Positions 1-5,527 are shown, numbered from the stretch's first letter. The stretch is 5,715 nucleotides of DNA from Actinomycetes bacterium (GCA_021841725.1 JAKCEC010000080.1:1-5715); one strand, 5' to 3'. A program made the numbers and translations. Notes: a model not told the origin generated them from the letters alone.

Positions 1-529
1 GGGTGAAGATGCCGGTGCCGGCGCCGAGGTCGAGGGCGTGCGACGAGGCGTTGAGTCCGAACGCGCGCACGAGGTGCGTCAGGGCGTCCTCGGGGTAGTG
101 CGGGCGCACGGCGTCGTACAGATCGCCCCGCGCGAAGCCGCGGACGGCTAGTTCTCGGTCGTGGACCACGTCACCCTCCCGATGTCCATCTTGCCACGTG
201 CCCGCGACGTCCGGTCGGGCTGACGCCGTGGATTCGAAGACGTGGGTGTACGTCTCGTTCGCCACCGAGATGTCGTACCAGTCGTAGAACTCGTGTCGGC
301 CCCGCCGTTGCGCGGCGAGGTGTTCGGGGTTCTCGGACCACGCCCGCTGACTCTCGGCGTCGCGAAAACGCACCACCGTGACGCGCTCCCCCTGCGGCGA
401 GAGGTAGAACTGTTCGTCGATGAACCCGTCCATGGTGCGCACGAGTCGACTCATGTGCGCGGCGACCTCGGCGTAGGCCGCCTCGACGCCCGGACGCAGT
501 CGGCTACGAAAGACGGTGACCACCCTCAT
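1..529 (-). CDS. ABM-domain / class I SAM-dependent methyltransferase fusion, 3' end beyond the window
   Basis: One frame is open from the ATG at 529 to the left edge (176 codons seen, C-terminus missing). Residues 1-100 look like an antibiotic biosynthesis monooxygenase (ABM, ferredoxin-like) domain: a start MRVVTVFRSRLRPG, a GFIDEQFYLSPQGE strand pair, then VTVVRFRD and WSENPEHLAAQRRGR. Residues 101-120 are a polar linker. From about residue 121 it reads as a methyltransferase: GFARGDLYDAVRPHYP (131-146) and SAM motif I DLGAGTG (167-173). ATG 529 is the first possible start, since an in-frame TGA lies 30 nt upstream; it has no clear Shine-Dalgarno. It follows the DinB-like gene by 49 nt on the same strand, so co-transcription is likely. 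Substrates of both domains are unknown. A GTG at 169 with a good ribosome-binding site could make a separate methyltransferase. Domain calls are confident; one polypeptide versus two products is open. Confidence 0.75.
   Translation of the reverse strand, partial: MRVVTVFRSRLRPGVEAAYAEVAAHMSRLVRTMDGFIDEQFYLSPQGERVTVVRFRDAESQRAWSENPEHLAAQRRGRHEFYDWYDISVANETYTHVFESTASARPDVAGTWQDGHREGDVVHDRELAVRGFARGDLYDAVRPHYPEDALTHLVRAFGLNASSHALDLGAGTGIFT
167..180 (-). promoter_or_regulatory. Internal ribosome-binding site and GTG at the ABM/methyltransferase boundary
   Basis: On the minus strand GGGAGGG (174-180) precedes a GTG codon (169-167) with about 5 nt between GGAGG and the GTG. The GTG is in the same frame as the upstream ABM domain and falls exactly where methyltransferase homology begins. 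It could give a second, methyltransferase-only product, or be the relic of a formerly separate gene start. Chance occurrence in G-rich DNA is also possible. Confidence 0.4.
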
Positions 530-578
530 GACACCACGGGGCCCGCGTCCGCCGCGTCACGCGAGCGAGGGACGTTGT

Positions 579-1100
579 TCACCCCGCACCGACGTCCCAG
601 AGATGGTGCATCAGGTCGTGCAAAAAATAGAGGGCGAAGGTCGCGATCGTGAACTCGCTGCCGTTGGAACGGACGCCGCGGTGCTGCCAGAGGTCACCCT
701 CCACCAGGGCGAAGCGTTGCGCGAACTGTTGCGCGTCCGCGGTGATCTCGGCCGCGACGATCGTTGGATCCTGCAGGTCGTAGCGCTCCTCGATCGCCGT
801 CGCGTCCTGATCCCAATTCTCGAAGTGGGCGCCGTCCTGGGTGATCATCAGGTCGAGGCGACGGTCGAACACCCGCACGACGTCGCGCACGTGACAGGCG
901 TACTCCAGCGGTGACCATTTACCCGGCGTCTCTCGACGCGCCACGTCGGGCTGACGTAACACCTCGCACCAGGCGCGAGCCAGATCACCCACCCGCGACG
1001 GGGTCGTCGCGACATCGAGTTCCCGGGCGTCGAAACCACACTCGGGGCAGGGCCGCTCCAGGACCCACGTCCAATCCTTGTCGTCGGGAATGATCGTCAT
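579..1100 (-). CDS. DinB-like (DinB_2 / mycothiol-transferase fold) putative metal-dependent enzyme
   Basis: A 173-residue protein of the DinB four-helix-bundle superfamily. These are metal-dependent proteins related to thiol-dependent transferases; in actinobacteria several use mycothiol. Likely metal ligands are visible in the canonical pattern: H70 in ACHVRDV on the second helix, and H161 and H165 in FLHDLMHH near the C-terminus. The GKWSPLEYACHVRDV segment (60-74) is the family's hallmark. The N-terminus carries a CPEC knuckle (C18, C21) followed by GFDA. Length is normal for the family. The start is supported by a -10 box 6 nt upstream and the lack of a Shine-Dalgarno, so the mRNA is probably leaderless. 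The ABM-methyltransferase frame follows after 49 nt on the same strand. Such proteins are often labelled 'methyltransferase type 12' by transfer, but no methyltransferase motif is present here. The reaction and substrate are unknown. Confidence 0.85.
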   Translation of the reverse strand: MTIIPDDKDWTWVLERPCPECGFDARELDVATTPSRVGDLARAWCEVLRQPDVARRETPGKWSPLEYACHVRDVVRVFDRRLDLMITQDGAHFENWDQDATAIEERYDLQDPTIVAAEITADAQQFAQRFALVEGDLWQHRGVRSNGSEFTIATFALYFLHDLMHHLWDVGAG

Positions 1101-1106
1101 CCACCA

Positions 1107-1112
1107 ATTCTA
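1107..1112 (-). promoter_or_regulatory. -10 box (TAGAAT) of a leaderless promoter for the DinB-like gene
   Basis: Reading the minus strand, TAGAAT is followed by exactly 6 nt and then the ATG at 1100, which places the transcription start on the A of the start codon. No good -35 is seen, as is common for actinobacterial leaderless promoters. The same geometry recurs at two other genes in this window. Confidence 0.6.
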
Positions 1113-1156
1113 GTTTCGCCACCCCGGTGCGACGCGACGACCGCGTCCGGCCCCGA

Positions 1157-1334
1157 TCAGTCTGACGGCGACGGTTCCGTCTTCGGTGCCGAGACGCCAG
1201 GGAGGCCGTGGAGGACGGCGTGGAGAGGACGGCACAACGATGTCGCGTCGTCGTCGCGCACCCACTCGGCGAACGCTACCCGGAACACGACGACGCCCGC
1301 GTGGGCCGCCAGGGCCGCCGCACCCGGCGCCGGT
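1157..1334 (-). pseudogene. TetR-family regulator, C-terminal remnant
   Basis: The minus frame ending at the TGA 1157-1159 carries about 55 residues resembling the last two helices of a TetR ligand-binding domain. The pattern is AALAAHAGVVVFRVAFAEWV, then an acidic loop, then evenly spaced leucines and valines (LxxxLxxVLxxL). TetR proteins typically end with an alanine-rich helix, a conserved Trp and an amphipathic last helix. The HTH DNA-binding half is absent: upstream of about 1334 this frame only reads the antisense of the epimerase fragment. It is therefore 5'-truncated and should be non-functional as a regulator. A short product from an ATG at 1345 (62 residues) is possible but has no ribosome-binding site. 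The assignment rests on helix pattern, not on a diagnostic motif. Confidence 0.5.
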
Positions 1335-1562
1335 GACCTCGGCATCCCTTTTCGCACAATTGCCGAGACGATTGCGGACCGACTCGGCATGGACGCCCGG
1401 AGTGTCACGGCCGACGACGCGCCGCAGTACCGGGAGCACCTCGCCGGGTTGGCGGGGCTGGACAACCCCGTCTCGATCGACATCACCCGTCGCGTGCTCG
1501 GCTGGGAACCGACCCACCCGGGCTGGATCGAGGACGTGCGCACGGGTCACTTCGTCCCGTAG
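1335..1562 (+). pseudogene. NAD-dependent epimerase / extended SDR, C-terminal remnant
   Basis: Codons 1341-1562 encode 73 residues that match the C-terminal substrate-binding part of extended short-chain dehydrogenases: GIPFRTIAETIADRLGM, then SVTADDAP, then TRRVLGWEPTHPGWIEDV close to the stop. The LGW-x-P-T-x-P-x-[LW]-[IL]-x-D ending is typical of this family. A full enzyme has roughly 290-320 residues with an N-terminal GxxGxxG NAD-binding site. None of that is present, and upstream of about 1335 the frame loses all resemblance. No start codon or ribosome-binding site serves the fragment. The gene is therefore missing its catalytic and cofactor half. A strong hairpin begins 2 nt after the stop, which suggests this was once the true 3' end of a transcription unit. 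Confidence 0.7.
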
Positions 1563-1563
1563 G

Positions 1564-1597
1564 GACTGCACCGGACCCGGCGGGAACCGGTGCAGTC
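1564..1597. terminator. Hairpin between converging 3' ends (probable bidirectional terminator)
   Basis: GACTGCACCGG (1564-1574) pairs perfectly with CCGGTGCAGTC (1587-1597): 11 bp with a 12-nt loop that can itself fold (CCC/GGG). There is no T-tract on either side, which is usual in high-GC actinobacteria. It sits 2 nt after the epimerase-remnant stop on the plus strand and 69 nt beyond the stop of the minus-strand peptidase-like gene, so it could stop transcription from both sides. Confidence 0.6.
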
Positions 1598-1665
1598 ATC
1601 GCCACGACCCTCGGCGCGGGAGGTCGATCCCCCTCGCCCCCGAGCTCACGGCACGTGCACCGTGG

Positions 1666-2547
1666 CTAGCGCCACTCGCGCACCGCGTGAGCGAGGACCT
1701 CACTCACCTCGGCGCTGAGCAGCGGGGCGAGGGAGATCGCGCTGTGGGGACCCGAGCGGACGTCGGGACCCGCCCGAAAGAAGTTCGCGAAGCGGATCAG
1801 TCCGTCCTCGCCGTCGGCGTCGAACATCGCCGCCGCGAGCCGCTGCCACCGATACTGGTACCACACGTAGTTCAGAGGGTCCATCGGGCGCTCCCCACCC
1901 GTGTAGTGGGTCTCGAGATCCTCCAGCGTGCGATAGCGCGGAGAACGAATCCCGTGGTCGCGGCGCGAGGTCCTCGCCCCCACCGTGGCGAGGACCTCGA
2001 GCGTCGCGGCGCTCTCGGGCTGGCGCGCGTAGACGTAGGCGTGCAGGACGAGGTTCGCGAAGATCTCGCTCAGCCACAACGTCGGCAGTCGCACTCCCGC
2101 CTGGACCTCGAGGGCGTGCCCGAGCTCGTGGACTGACACGAGGTCGAAGAAGGGTTGCAGGTCCACGCCCCCGGCCCCGTCGGGGTAGGTCGCCACCAAC
2201 ATCGGGTGCTCCGCCGTCGACGACTCGCGCAGGTCCTCCACCATCGCCGCCCAGAAGTCGCCTCGGCCGGCCGGCACGACCACGATGCCCGGCGCGATCT
2301 GGTCGTCGGCGTCATCAAAGTACGCGAGACCGTAGGGCTGACGGCTACGCCAGTCCCGCCGATCCGCGACGATCACCGCGATGTCGAGCGTGACGTCGGG
2401 GAAGAGGTCACGCAAGTAGTCGTACGCGTTCGCCACGAGGGTGGCGAACGTGCGCGCCCGCGCCGACGCCCCCCGGCTGTAGCGCACCGCGAAGGGGTAG
2501 CCCCCCAACGTCGCCAGACCCGATCCCATCGTCACCCCGGCGACCAT
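1666..2547 (-). CDS. Uncharacterised protein with HELGH zinc-metallopeptidase motif (gluzincin/MA-like)
   Basis: From the ATG at 2547 this is a 293-residue protein. It contains SVHELGHALEVQ with H140, E141 and H144 as the zinc-binding HExxH, and a WLSEIFANL segment whose E161 is the likely third ligand. The order resembles the HExxH...WLxEGxA arrangement of gluzincin peptidases, so zinc-dependent peptide hydrolysis is plausible but unproven. Residues 55-100 alternate strand-like blocks (LDIAVIVADRRDW, APGIVVVPAG). An AGGAG Shine-Dalgarno lies 5 nt before this ATG, which decides the start. The frame could extend to a GTG at 2646 (33 more residues, including RRGVL followed by a hydrophobic stretch resembling a Tat signal), but that GTG abuts the hairpin at the decarboxylase stop and has no good ribosome-binding site. 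The decarboxylase gene ends 122 nt upstream. No specific family name is recognised with certainty. Confidence 0.75.
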   Translation of the reverse strand: MVAGVTMGSGLATLGGYPFAVRYSRGASARARTFATLVANAYDYLRDLFPDVTLDIAVIVADRRDWRSRQPYGLAYFDDADDQIAPGIVVVPAGRGDFWAAMVEDLRESSTAEHPMLVATYPDGAGGVDLQPFFDLVSVHELGHALEVQAGVRLPTLWLSEIFANLVLHAYVYARQPESAATLEVLATVGARTSRRDHGIRSPRYRTLEDLETHYTGGERPMDPLNYVWYQYRWQRLAAAMFDADGEDGLIRFANFFRAGPDVRSGPHSAISLAPLLSAEVSEVLAHAVREWR

Positions 2548-2551
2548 AGCG

Positions 2552-2556
2552 GCTCC
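2552..2556 (-). promoter_or_regulatory. Shine-Dalgarno (AGGAG) deciding the start of the HELGH protein
   Basis: The minus strand reads GCGAGGAGCCGCT directly before the ATG at 2547, giving AGGAG with a 5-nt spacer. It is the best ribosome-binding site among the possible starts of this frame and favours the 293-residue form over the GTG at 2646. Confidence 0.6.
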
Positions 2557-2645
2557 TCGCCGGGCGAGGACCCCGCGCCGGTTCAGCGAGTCACGGACCG
2601 GCCGCGCCGTCGTCGGACCGTGCGCGATAACGACCCGTGAGGGCA

Positions 2646-2673
2646 CTGACCCGCCGCGTTCGCGGCGCGTCAG
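2646..2673 (-). terminator. Strong GC hairpin overlapping the decarboxylase stop codon
   Basis: CTGACCCGCCGCG (2646-2658) pairs with CGCGGCGCGTCAG (2661-2673): 12 of 13 pairs with a single C-C mismatch. The innermost pair probably opens to leave a GTTC loop. The decarboxylase TGA (2670-2672) lies in the 5' arm as transcribed. There is no U-tract. It may terminate, attenuate, or protect the 3' end of the decarboxylase mRNA, partly uncoupling it from the downstream HELGH gene. Confidence 0.5.
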
Positions 2674-4094
2674 CGATGCAGCGATGCACACGACGCCCCG
2701 AGTTCTTCGGCGACGTCCAGGAGGGTTTCGACGTCGCGCGACGTCGTGCGGAAGTTCGTGAAACACGGCCGTAGCCACACGTGTCCGTCGATGGTGGCCG
2801 GCGACACGTAGACCCGGCCGTCGCGCTGAATCGCCGCGCACAATTCGTCGTTGTGACGGTCGGGGTCCGCACATCCCTCGACCACCACCCGCAGCGGGAC
2901 GATGGACAACTGGGGGCGACTGGGCAACGACTCCATAAGGGGCCGGTCCTGAATCCACTCGTAGAGCGTCTGGGCCTGGCGGCAGTTGCGCTCGATGGCC
3001 TCGCTCACGGCGTTCGCACCGTGCGTGGCGAACAGCATCCACAACTTGAGCGCTCGAAAGGGGCGCGAGTACTCGAGCGTGATGTCCACGGCGTTGTAGT
3101 GACCCCCGGCGTGGGGCATGTAGGCCTCGTCGTGAGCGAAGACCTTGGCGAGCGACGCGGCGTCGCGCACCAGCACGGCGCTGCACGCCTTGGGGACGAA
3201 CATCCACTTGTGGCAGTCGACGGTCACCGAGTCCACGCGCTCGAGCCCGCGGAACAGGTGCGCGCGACTGACCGCGGCGGCGGCCGGTACGCCGTAGGCG
3301 CCGTCGACGTGGAGCCACACTCCGAATTCCTGCGCCACGTCGGCCAGCTGATCGATCGGGTCGACGGCGCCGGTCAAGGTCGTACCCGTCGTCGCCACGA
3401 CGGCCACGGGGGTGTAGCCGTCCGCGAGGTCGCGCCGCAGGTGTTCACGCAAGACGTCGGCGCGCATGCGTCGCTGCGCGTCAATGTCGATCCCTCGCAC
3501 GTGGGCCGAGCCGATGCCGAGGACCTCGGCGGCCCGCGTGATCGAATAGTGCGCTTCCGTCGAACAGTAGAGGGTGGGACGCGCGCCGGCCAGCCCGCGT
3601 TCGCGGGCGCCCGGCAGGGCGGCCTCACGGGCCGAGGCCAGTGCGGTGATGTTCGAGATGGTGCCGCCACTGGTGAACGTGCCAGTCTGCGCGGGAAATC
3701 CGATGAACTCGGCCAACCACTTCACCGCCTGCCACTCCAACTCGGTGGCCGCACCCGCGTCCACGGCGAGATTGGTGTCGTAGGAGTGAGCGAGGAGGTC
3801 CGCCAGCGCTCCCACCTCGAGTCCACTCGACCCGATGAACGCGAAGTAGCGCGGCCGGGACTGAGCGAGCGAGGAATCGAGGACCTCGGCGGCCTGATCG
3901 ATGACCCCCAAGACGTCGCTCCCCCCACGGGGGAGGTCCGAGGCCAAGAACCGGTGCAGCGCCGCACTGGGCGCCGACTCGTGCTCGCGGGCCGTATCGA
4001 ACTCTCGCCACGCCGCTAACACGTGACGCGCGGTGCGCGTCAACGCCGCTTCACGTTGATCACCCAGGGACAAACCATTCTCAGTGTCGACCAT
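2670..4094 (-). CDS. Group II pyridoxal-phosphate-dependent decarboxylase (aromatic amino acid decarboxylase-like)
   Basis: A full-length 474-residue fold-type I PLP enzyme, normal for aromatic-L-amino-acid / tyrosine decarboxylases, which release CO2 from an amino acid to give the amine in the cytosol. Landmarks in order: PRYFAFIGSSG (81-91) near the substrate channel, TSGGTISN (141-148) for PLP phosphate binding, H182 in AHYS stacking on the cofactor, D264 in HVDGAYG bonding the pyridine nitrogen, and K296 in VDCHKW forming the Schiff base. All key residues are present, so it should be active. Substrate cannot be read off; a tryptophan/tyrosine/phenylalanine-type substrate is inferred from family resemblance, and glutamate or other acids are not excluded. 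The ATG is preceded by a -10 box with 6-nt spacing and no Shine-Dalgarno, suggesting a leaderless mRNA. The Ddn-like gene lies upstream with a 105-nt gap. No transporter gene is adjacent to hint at amine export. Confidence 0.9.
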   Translation of the reverse strand: MVDTENGLSLGDQREAALTRTARHVLAAWREFDTAREHESAPSAALHRFLASDLPRGGSDVLGVIDQAAEVLDSSLAQSRPRYFAFIGSSGLEVGALADLLAHSYDTNLAVDAGAATELEWQAVKWLAEFIGFPAQTGTFTSGGTISNITALASAREAALPGARERGLAGARPTLYCSTEAHYSITRAAEVLGIGSAHVRGIDIDAQRRMRADVLREHLRRDLADGYTPVAVVATTGTTLTGAVDPIDQLADVAQEFGVWLHVDGAYGVPAAAAVSRAHLFRGLERVDSVTVDCHKWMFVPKACSAVLVRDAASLAKVFAHDEAYMPHAGGHYNAVDITLEYSRPFRALKLWMLFATHGANAVSEAIERNCRQAQTLYEWIQDRPLMESLPSRPQLSIVPLRVVVEGCADPDRHNDELCAAIQRDGRVYVSPATIDGHVWLRPCFTNFRTTSRDVETLLDVAEELGASCASLHR

Positions 4095-4100
4095 TTATCC

Positions 4101-4106
4101 AACCTA
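4101..4106 (-). promoter_or_regulatory. -10 box (TAGGTT) of a leaderless promoter for the decarboxylase
   Basis: On the minus strand TAGGTT is followed by 6 nt (GGATAA) and the ATG at 4094, placing the transcription start on the start codon. A weak -35 candidate, TTCACG (4126-4131), lies 19 nt upstream of it. Confidence 0.55.
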
Positions 4107-4199
4107 CCGAGCCCGCCGTCGCGCGCGTGAACCTCGTCGCGCCACACCGCGGCGAGACACCGAGGCGAGGGACCGACCCGGGGCGACGCCGGCGTGCAC

Positions 4200-4679
4200 C
4201 TACCGCGTCGCGGGAGGCGTGAGACGAAAGACGGGGTGACGTGGAGCGATGCGCGCCAGCTCCGCGAGCGGGGACGTCGCGCTGACGCCGTCAAAGAACA
4301 CACCGACCTCCAGTTTCCAGCGCCGCAGGTAGGCCCTCAGCACCTCGACTTTCTCCGCGTCATCGAGTTCGGTGGCGTCAAAGGCGTGCACCGTGCGACC
4401 GACGCGCAGCTCACCGTGTCGCGCCACGCGTAAGTTCCGTACCCACTGGGTCACCCCTCGGGGGGCGACCAGGTAGAGATCGCCGCCGTAGGTCAGGAGA
4501 TTCACGGGGGTCGAACGCCATTCACCGCTGGTACGACCGCGCACCGACAAGATACGCGAGCCCCACACGCTGATTCCCATTCTGGTCGCTCCCAGCACGA
4601 GCCGGTTCAGGACTCGGCGAGTGAACCAACCAGGCTCGGCGTAGTGGTCATTCGATCCCCGGGGCGACATCGGTCCCAT
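4200..4679 (-). CDS. Nitroreductase-family deazaflavin (F420)-dependent oxidoreductase, Ddn-like
   Basis: A 159-residue split-barrel protein of the Ddn family. Members use reduced coenzyme F420 to reduce quinones and nitro compounds; mycobacterial Ddn activates pretomanid. Diagnostic blocks are RGRTSGEWRSTPV (47-59), LYLVAPRG (68-75) followed by WVRNLR (79-84), and a C-terminal FDATELDD...VLRAYL segment (100-118). Together they form the F420-binding surface in characterised relatives. Length is typical. The first 20 residues are polar and variable. The ATG at 4679 and a second ATG at 4670 (three codons in) are both possible; neither has a convincing Shine-Dalgarno or -10 box. The substrate is unknown. 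Presence of the family implies an F420-making host. Its start is 55 nt from the edge of the lower-GC toxin-antitoxin region, so it may be the last native gene before acquired DNA. Confidence 0.88.
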   Translation of the reverse strand: MGPMSPRGSNDHYAEPGWFTRRVLNRLVLGATRMGISVWGSRILSVRGRTSGEWRSTPVNLLTYGGDLYLVAPRGVTQWVRNLRVARHGELRVGRTVHAFDATELDDAEKVEVLRAYLRRWKLEVGVFFDGVSATSPLAELARIAPRHPVFRLTPPATR

Positions 4680-4734
4680 TGTGCCACGCGCGACGCCGAG
4701 GTCGCAGAATCAGGTCTCGAGATCGAATCGGTAC

Positions 4735-4860
4735 ACGTTTGTCTACCGTTGGTTGATAGAAGTACGAGGTTGTCAGGTAGCGACTTCGACGAGCGCCACC
4801 TGCGACGGCGGTAGTGGTAGGTCTTGGCCGTCCTCAATCATCGACGCAACGTGCAATTCA
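4735..4860. repeat. Direct repeat, left copy (hicB 3' end plus 3' flank)
   Basis: This stretch aligns without gaps to 5540-5665 at a constant offset of 805 bp. I count 108 identical bases of 126 (86%). The first 25 bases (4735-4759), lying outside the coding part, are identical. Similarity stops sharply at both ends. Confidence 0.9.
4773..4860 (-). pseudogene. HicB-like antitoxin, truncated C-terminal remnant
   Basis: The minus strand encodes ELHVASMIEDGQDLPLPPSQ and a further eight residues before TGA (4773-4775). The matching part of the hicB gene at the right edge reads ELHIASMIEHGEDVPAPSSQ, so about 28 C-terminal residues are shared. Upstream of 4860 the homology stops abruptly, and the frame reaches a TAG at 4896-4898, so the rest of the antitoxin (the dsRBD-like/RNase H-like part) is missing. 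Only 45 bp separate it from the mazF-like stop. Some substitutions are synonymous or conservative, which suggests divergence while still coding, or separate ancestry, before truncation. It should be non-functional. Confidence 0.75.
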
Positions 4861-4905
4861 CTGGTCACGTGGCAACTCCAAACATCCGTAATCCGCTAGA
4901 ACGTC

Positions 4906-5223
4906 CTAGTTGAGGCCCAGTACCAACTCCAGGGCGTCATCAATGGCCCACATTGCGTCACCGTGGAGAGTCACAACCGTCTCGCCGAGACAACTCACGT
5001 CAAGTGCCGCTAGTTGCTCCACCAAGACTTTTGTTCGATCACCCATAATCTCAATCACGGGTCTTACGGTGGCATCGCGCGCGCCTGTAGAAGTCGGCGC
5101 GACCAACACCACCGATCGAGGCAGCAAGGCATCCGATTGAACGATGACGCCGAATCGGCGTCCGCGCTGCTCGCTTCCGACGCCCCGGGGCAGTCGAAGC
5201 TCTACGACATCACCCCTCCGCAC
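4906..5223 (-). CDS. mazF: MazF/PemK-family toxin (endoribonuclease)
   Basis: A 105-residue protein of the MazF/PemK/CcdB-like fold, the usual length. MazF toxins are dimeric, sequence-specific mRNA interferases that halt translation when freed from the antitoxin. Visible family features: RRGDVVEL (2-9), the GSEQRGRR loop (16-23) with the conserved catalytic-region arginines, VLVAPTST (39-46) with the conserved Thr/Ser, and VLVEQLAALDVSCLG (66-80). The start is a GTG at 5223, which overlaps the antitoxin gene by 14 nt. GGAG inside the antitoxin coding sequence lies 7 nt upstream, so translation is probably coupled to the antitoxin. All key motifs are present and it looks intact. Base composition (about 53-57% G+C in stretches I counted) is below that of the genes to the left, suggesting acquisition. 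RNA cleavage specificity cannot be inferred. Confidence 0.9.
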   Translation of the reverse strand: MRRGDVVELRLPRGVGSEQRGRRFGVIVQSDALLPRSVVLVAPTSTGARDATVRPVIEIMGDRTKVLVEQLAALDVSCLGETVVTLHGDAMWAIDDALELVLGLN

Positions 5224-5449
5224 GCAACATCTCCATGAACTCCGCGACTTCCAACATTTCCTGTCGATCGCCCTCGTCCGCTTCTAGGAGGGCCATTTCT
5301 TGACGAAGTGCTTCGCGTCGTCGCACCTGCTGGGCACTCTTCACCAAGGCAGTCCTAATGGCCTCAGAGCGCGACAGTCCAGACGCCTCCAACTGTGCAA
5401 GCGCCCTCTGCGCTTCTTCATCGAGTCGAACGGAAACGGCGATTGCCAT
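5210..5449 (-). CDS. Ribbon-helix-helix antitoxin (MazE/CopG-like) paired with the MazF toxin
   Basis: A 79-residue protein. AIAVSVRLDEE (2-12) is the short beta strand of a ribbon-helix-helix DNA-binding fold, followed by helix A (AQRALAQLEASG) and helix B (SRSEAIRTALVKSAQQ, 26-41). The rest is a long charged helix (RRREALRQEMALLEADEGDRQ...) ending in MEMLRAEG, which would wrap the toxin. Such antitoxins dimerise, bind their own promoter and neutralise the MazF active site. The gene order (antitoxin first) and the 14-nt overlap with the toxin are classic. The ATG has no Shine-Dalgarno but has a TACATT -10 box 6 nt upstream, so a leaderless message is likely. The family is RHH rather than the AbrB-like fold of E. 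coli MazE, so a gene symbol is not assigned. Confidence 0.88.
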   Translation of the reverse strand: MAIAVSVRLDEEAQRALAQLEASGLSRSEAIRTALVKSAQQVRRREALRQEMALLEADEGDRQEMLEVAEFMEMLRAEG

Positions 5450-5455
5450 GACTTA

Positions 5456-5487
5456 AATGTATCACAATTCGTCATACGCCGTACATT
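5456..5487 (-). promoter_or_regulatory. Promoter (-10 TACATT) and possible operator of the antitoxin-toxin operon
   Basis: TACATT on the minus strand (5461-5456) is followed by 6 nt and the ATG at 5449, giving a leaderless start. The -10 is one arm of a perfect 6-bp inverted repeat: AATGTA (5456-5461) and TACATT (5482-5487). A smaller GTAT...ATAC pair (5459-5462, 5474-5477) is nested in it. RHH antitoxins usually bind such repeats over their own promoter, so autorepression here is a reasonable inference. The short arms are AT-biased and could be chance. Confidence 0.5.
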
Positions 5488-5527
5488 CTTCGCCGTCACC
5501 AGGGTTGAAGGGTTTCAGGCTTCTACC

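Noticed and set aside
1648..1663. Hairpin-like ACGG...CCGT with inner GCACGTGC next to the HELGH gene stop
   Set aside because: Two internal mismatches and no T-tract; the 1564-1597 hairpin is a far better terminator for this side.
1186..2136. Plus-strand open frame (316 codons) crossing the scar and the HELGH gene
   Set aside because: It runs out of frame through the epimerase remnant and antisense to the HELGH gene. Its start is a low-complexity Arg/Gly/Pro stretch with no domain.
2547..3318. Extension of the HELGH frame far upstream, into the decarboxylase gene
   Set aside because: Upstream of 2670 this frame overlaps the decarboxylase coding sequence out of frame and is Arg-rich shadow sequence. 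The real start must be downstream, at 2547 or at most 2646.
2781..4019. Long plus-strand open frame (412 codons)
   Set aside because: It is the antisense of the decarboxylase, whose catalytic motifs are all intact on the minus strand. The translation is rich in Arg, Gly, Val and His with no recognisable motif, as expected for GC-rich antisense DNA.
4186..4195. 10-bp palindrome ACGCCGGCGT just after the Ddn-like gene
   Set aside because: It is too short and lacks a loop to be a terminator. Such palindromes are common by chance at this GC content.
4680..4734. Promoter for the Ddn-like gene
   Set aside because: No TAnnnT box at the leaderless spacing and no convincing -10/-35 pair. TCTCGAGA (4715-4722) is an 8-bp palindrome but too short to call an operator.
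4735..4764. Integron attC-like site at the hicB repeats
   Set aside because: Toxin-antitoxin cassettes made this worth testing, but no paired RYYYAAC / GTTRRRY core boxes or attC-like imperfect palindrome are visible.
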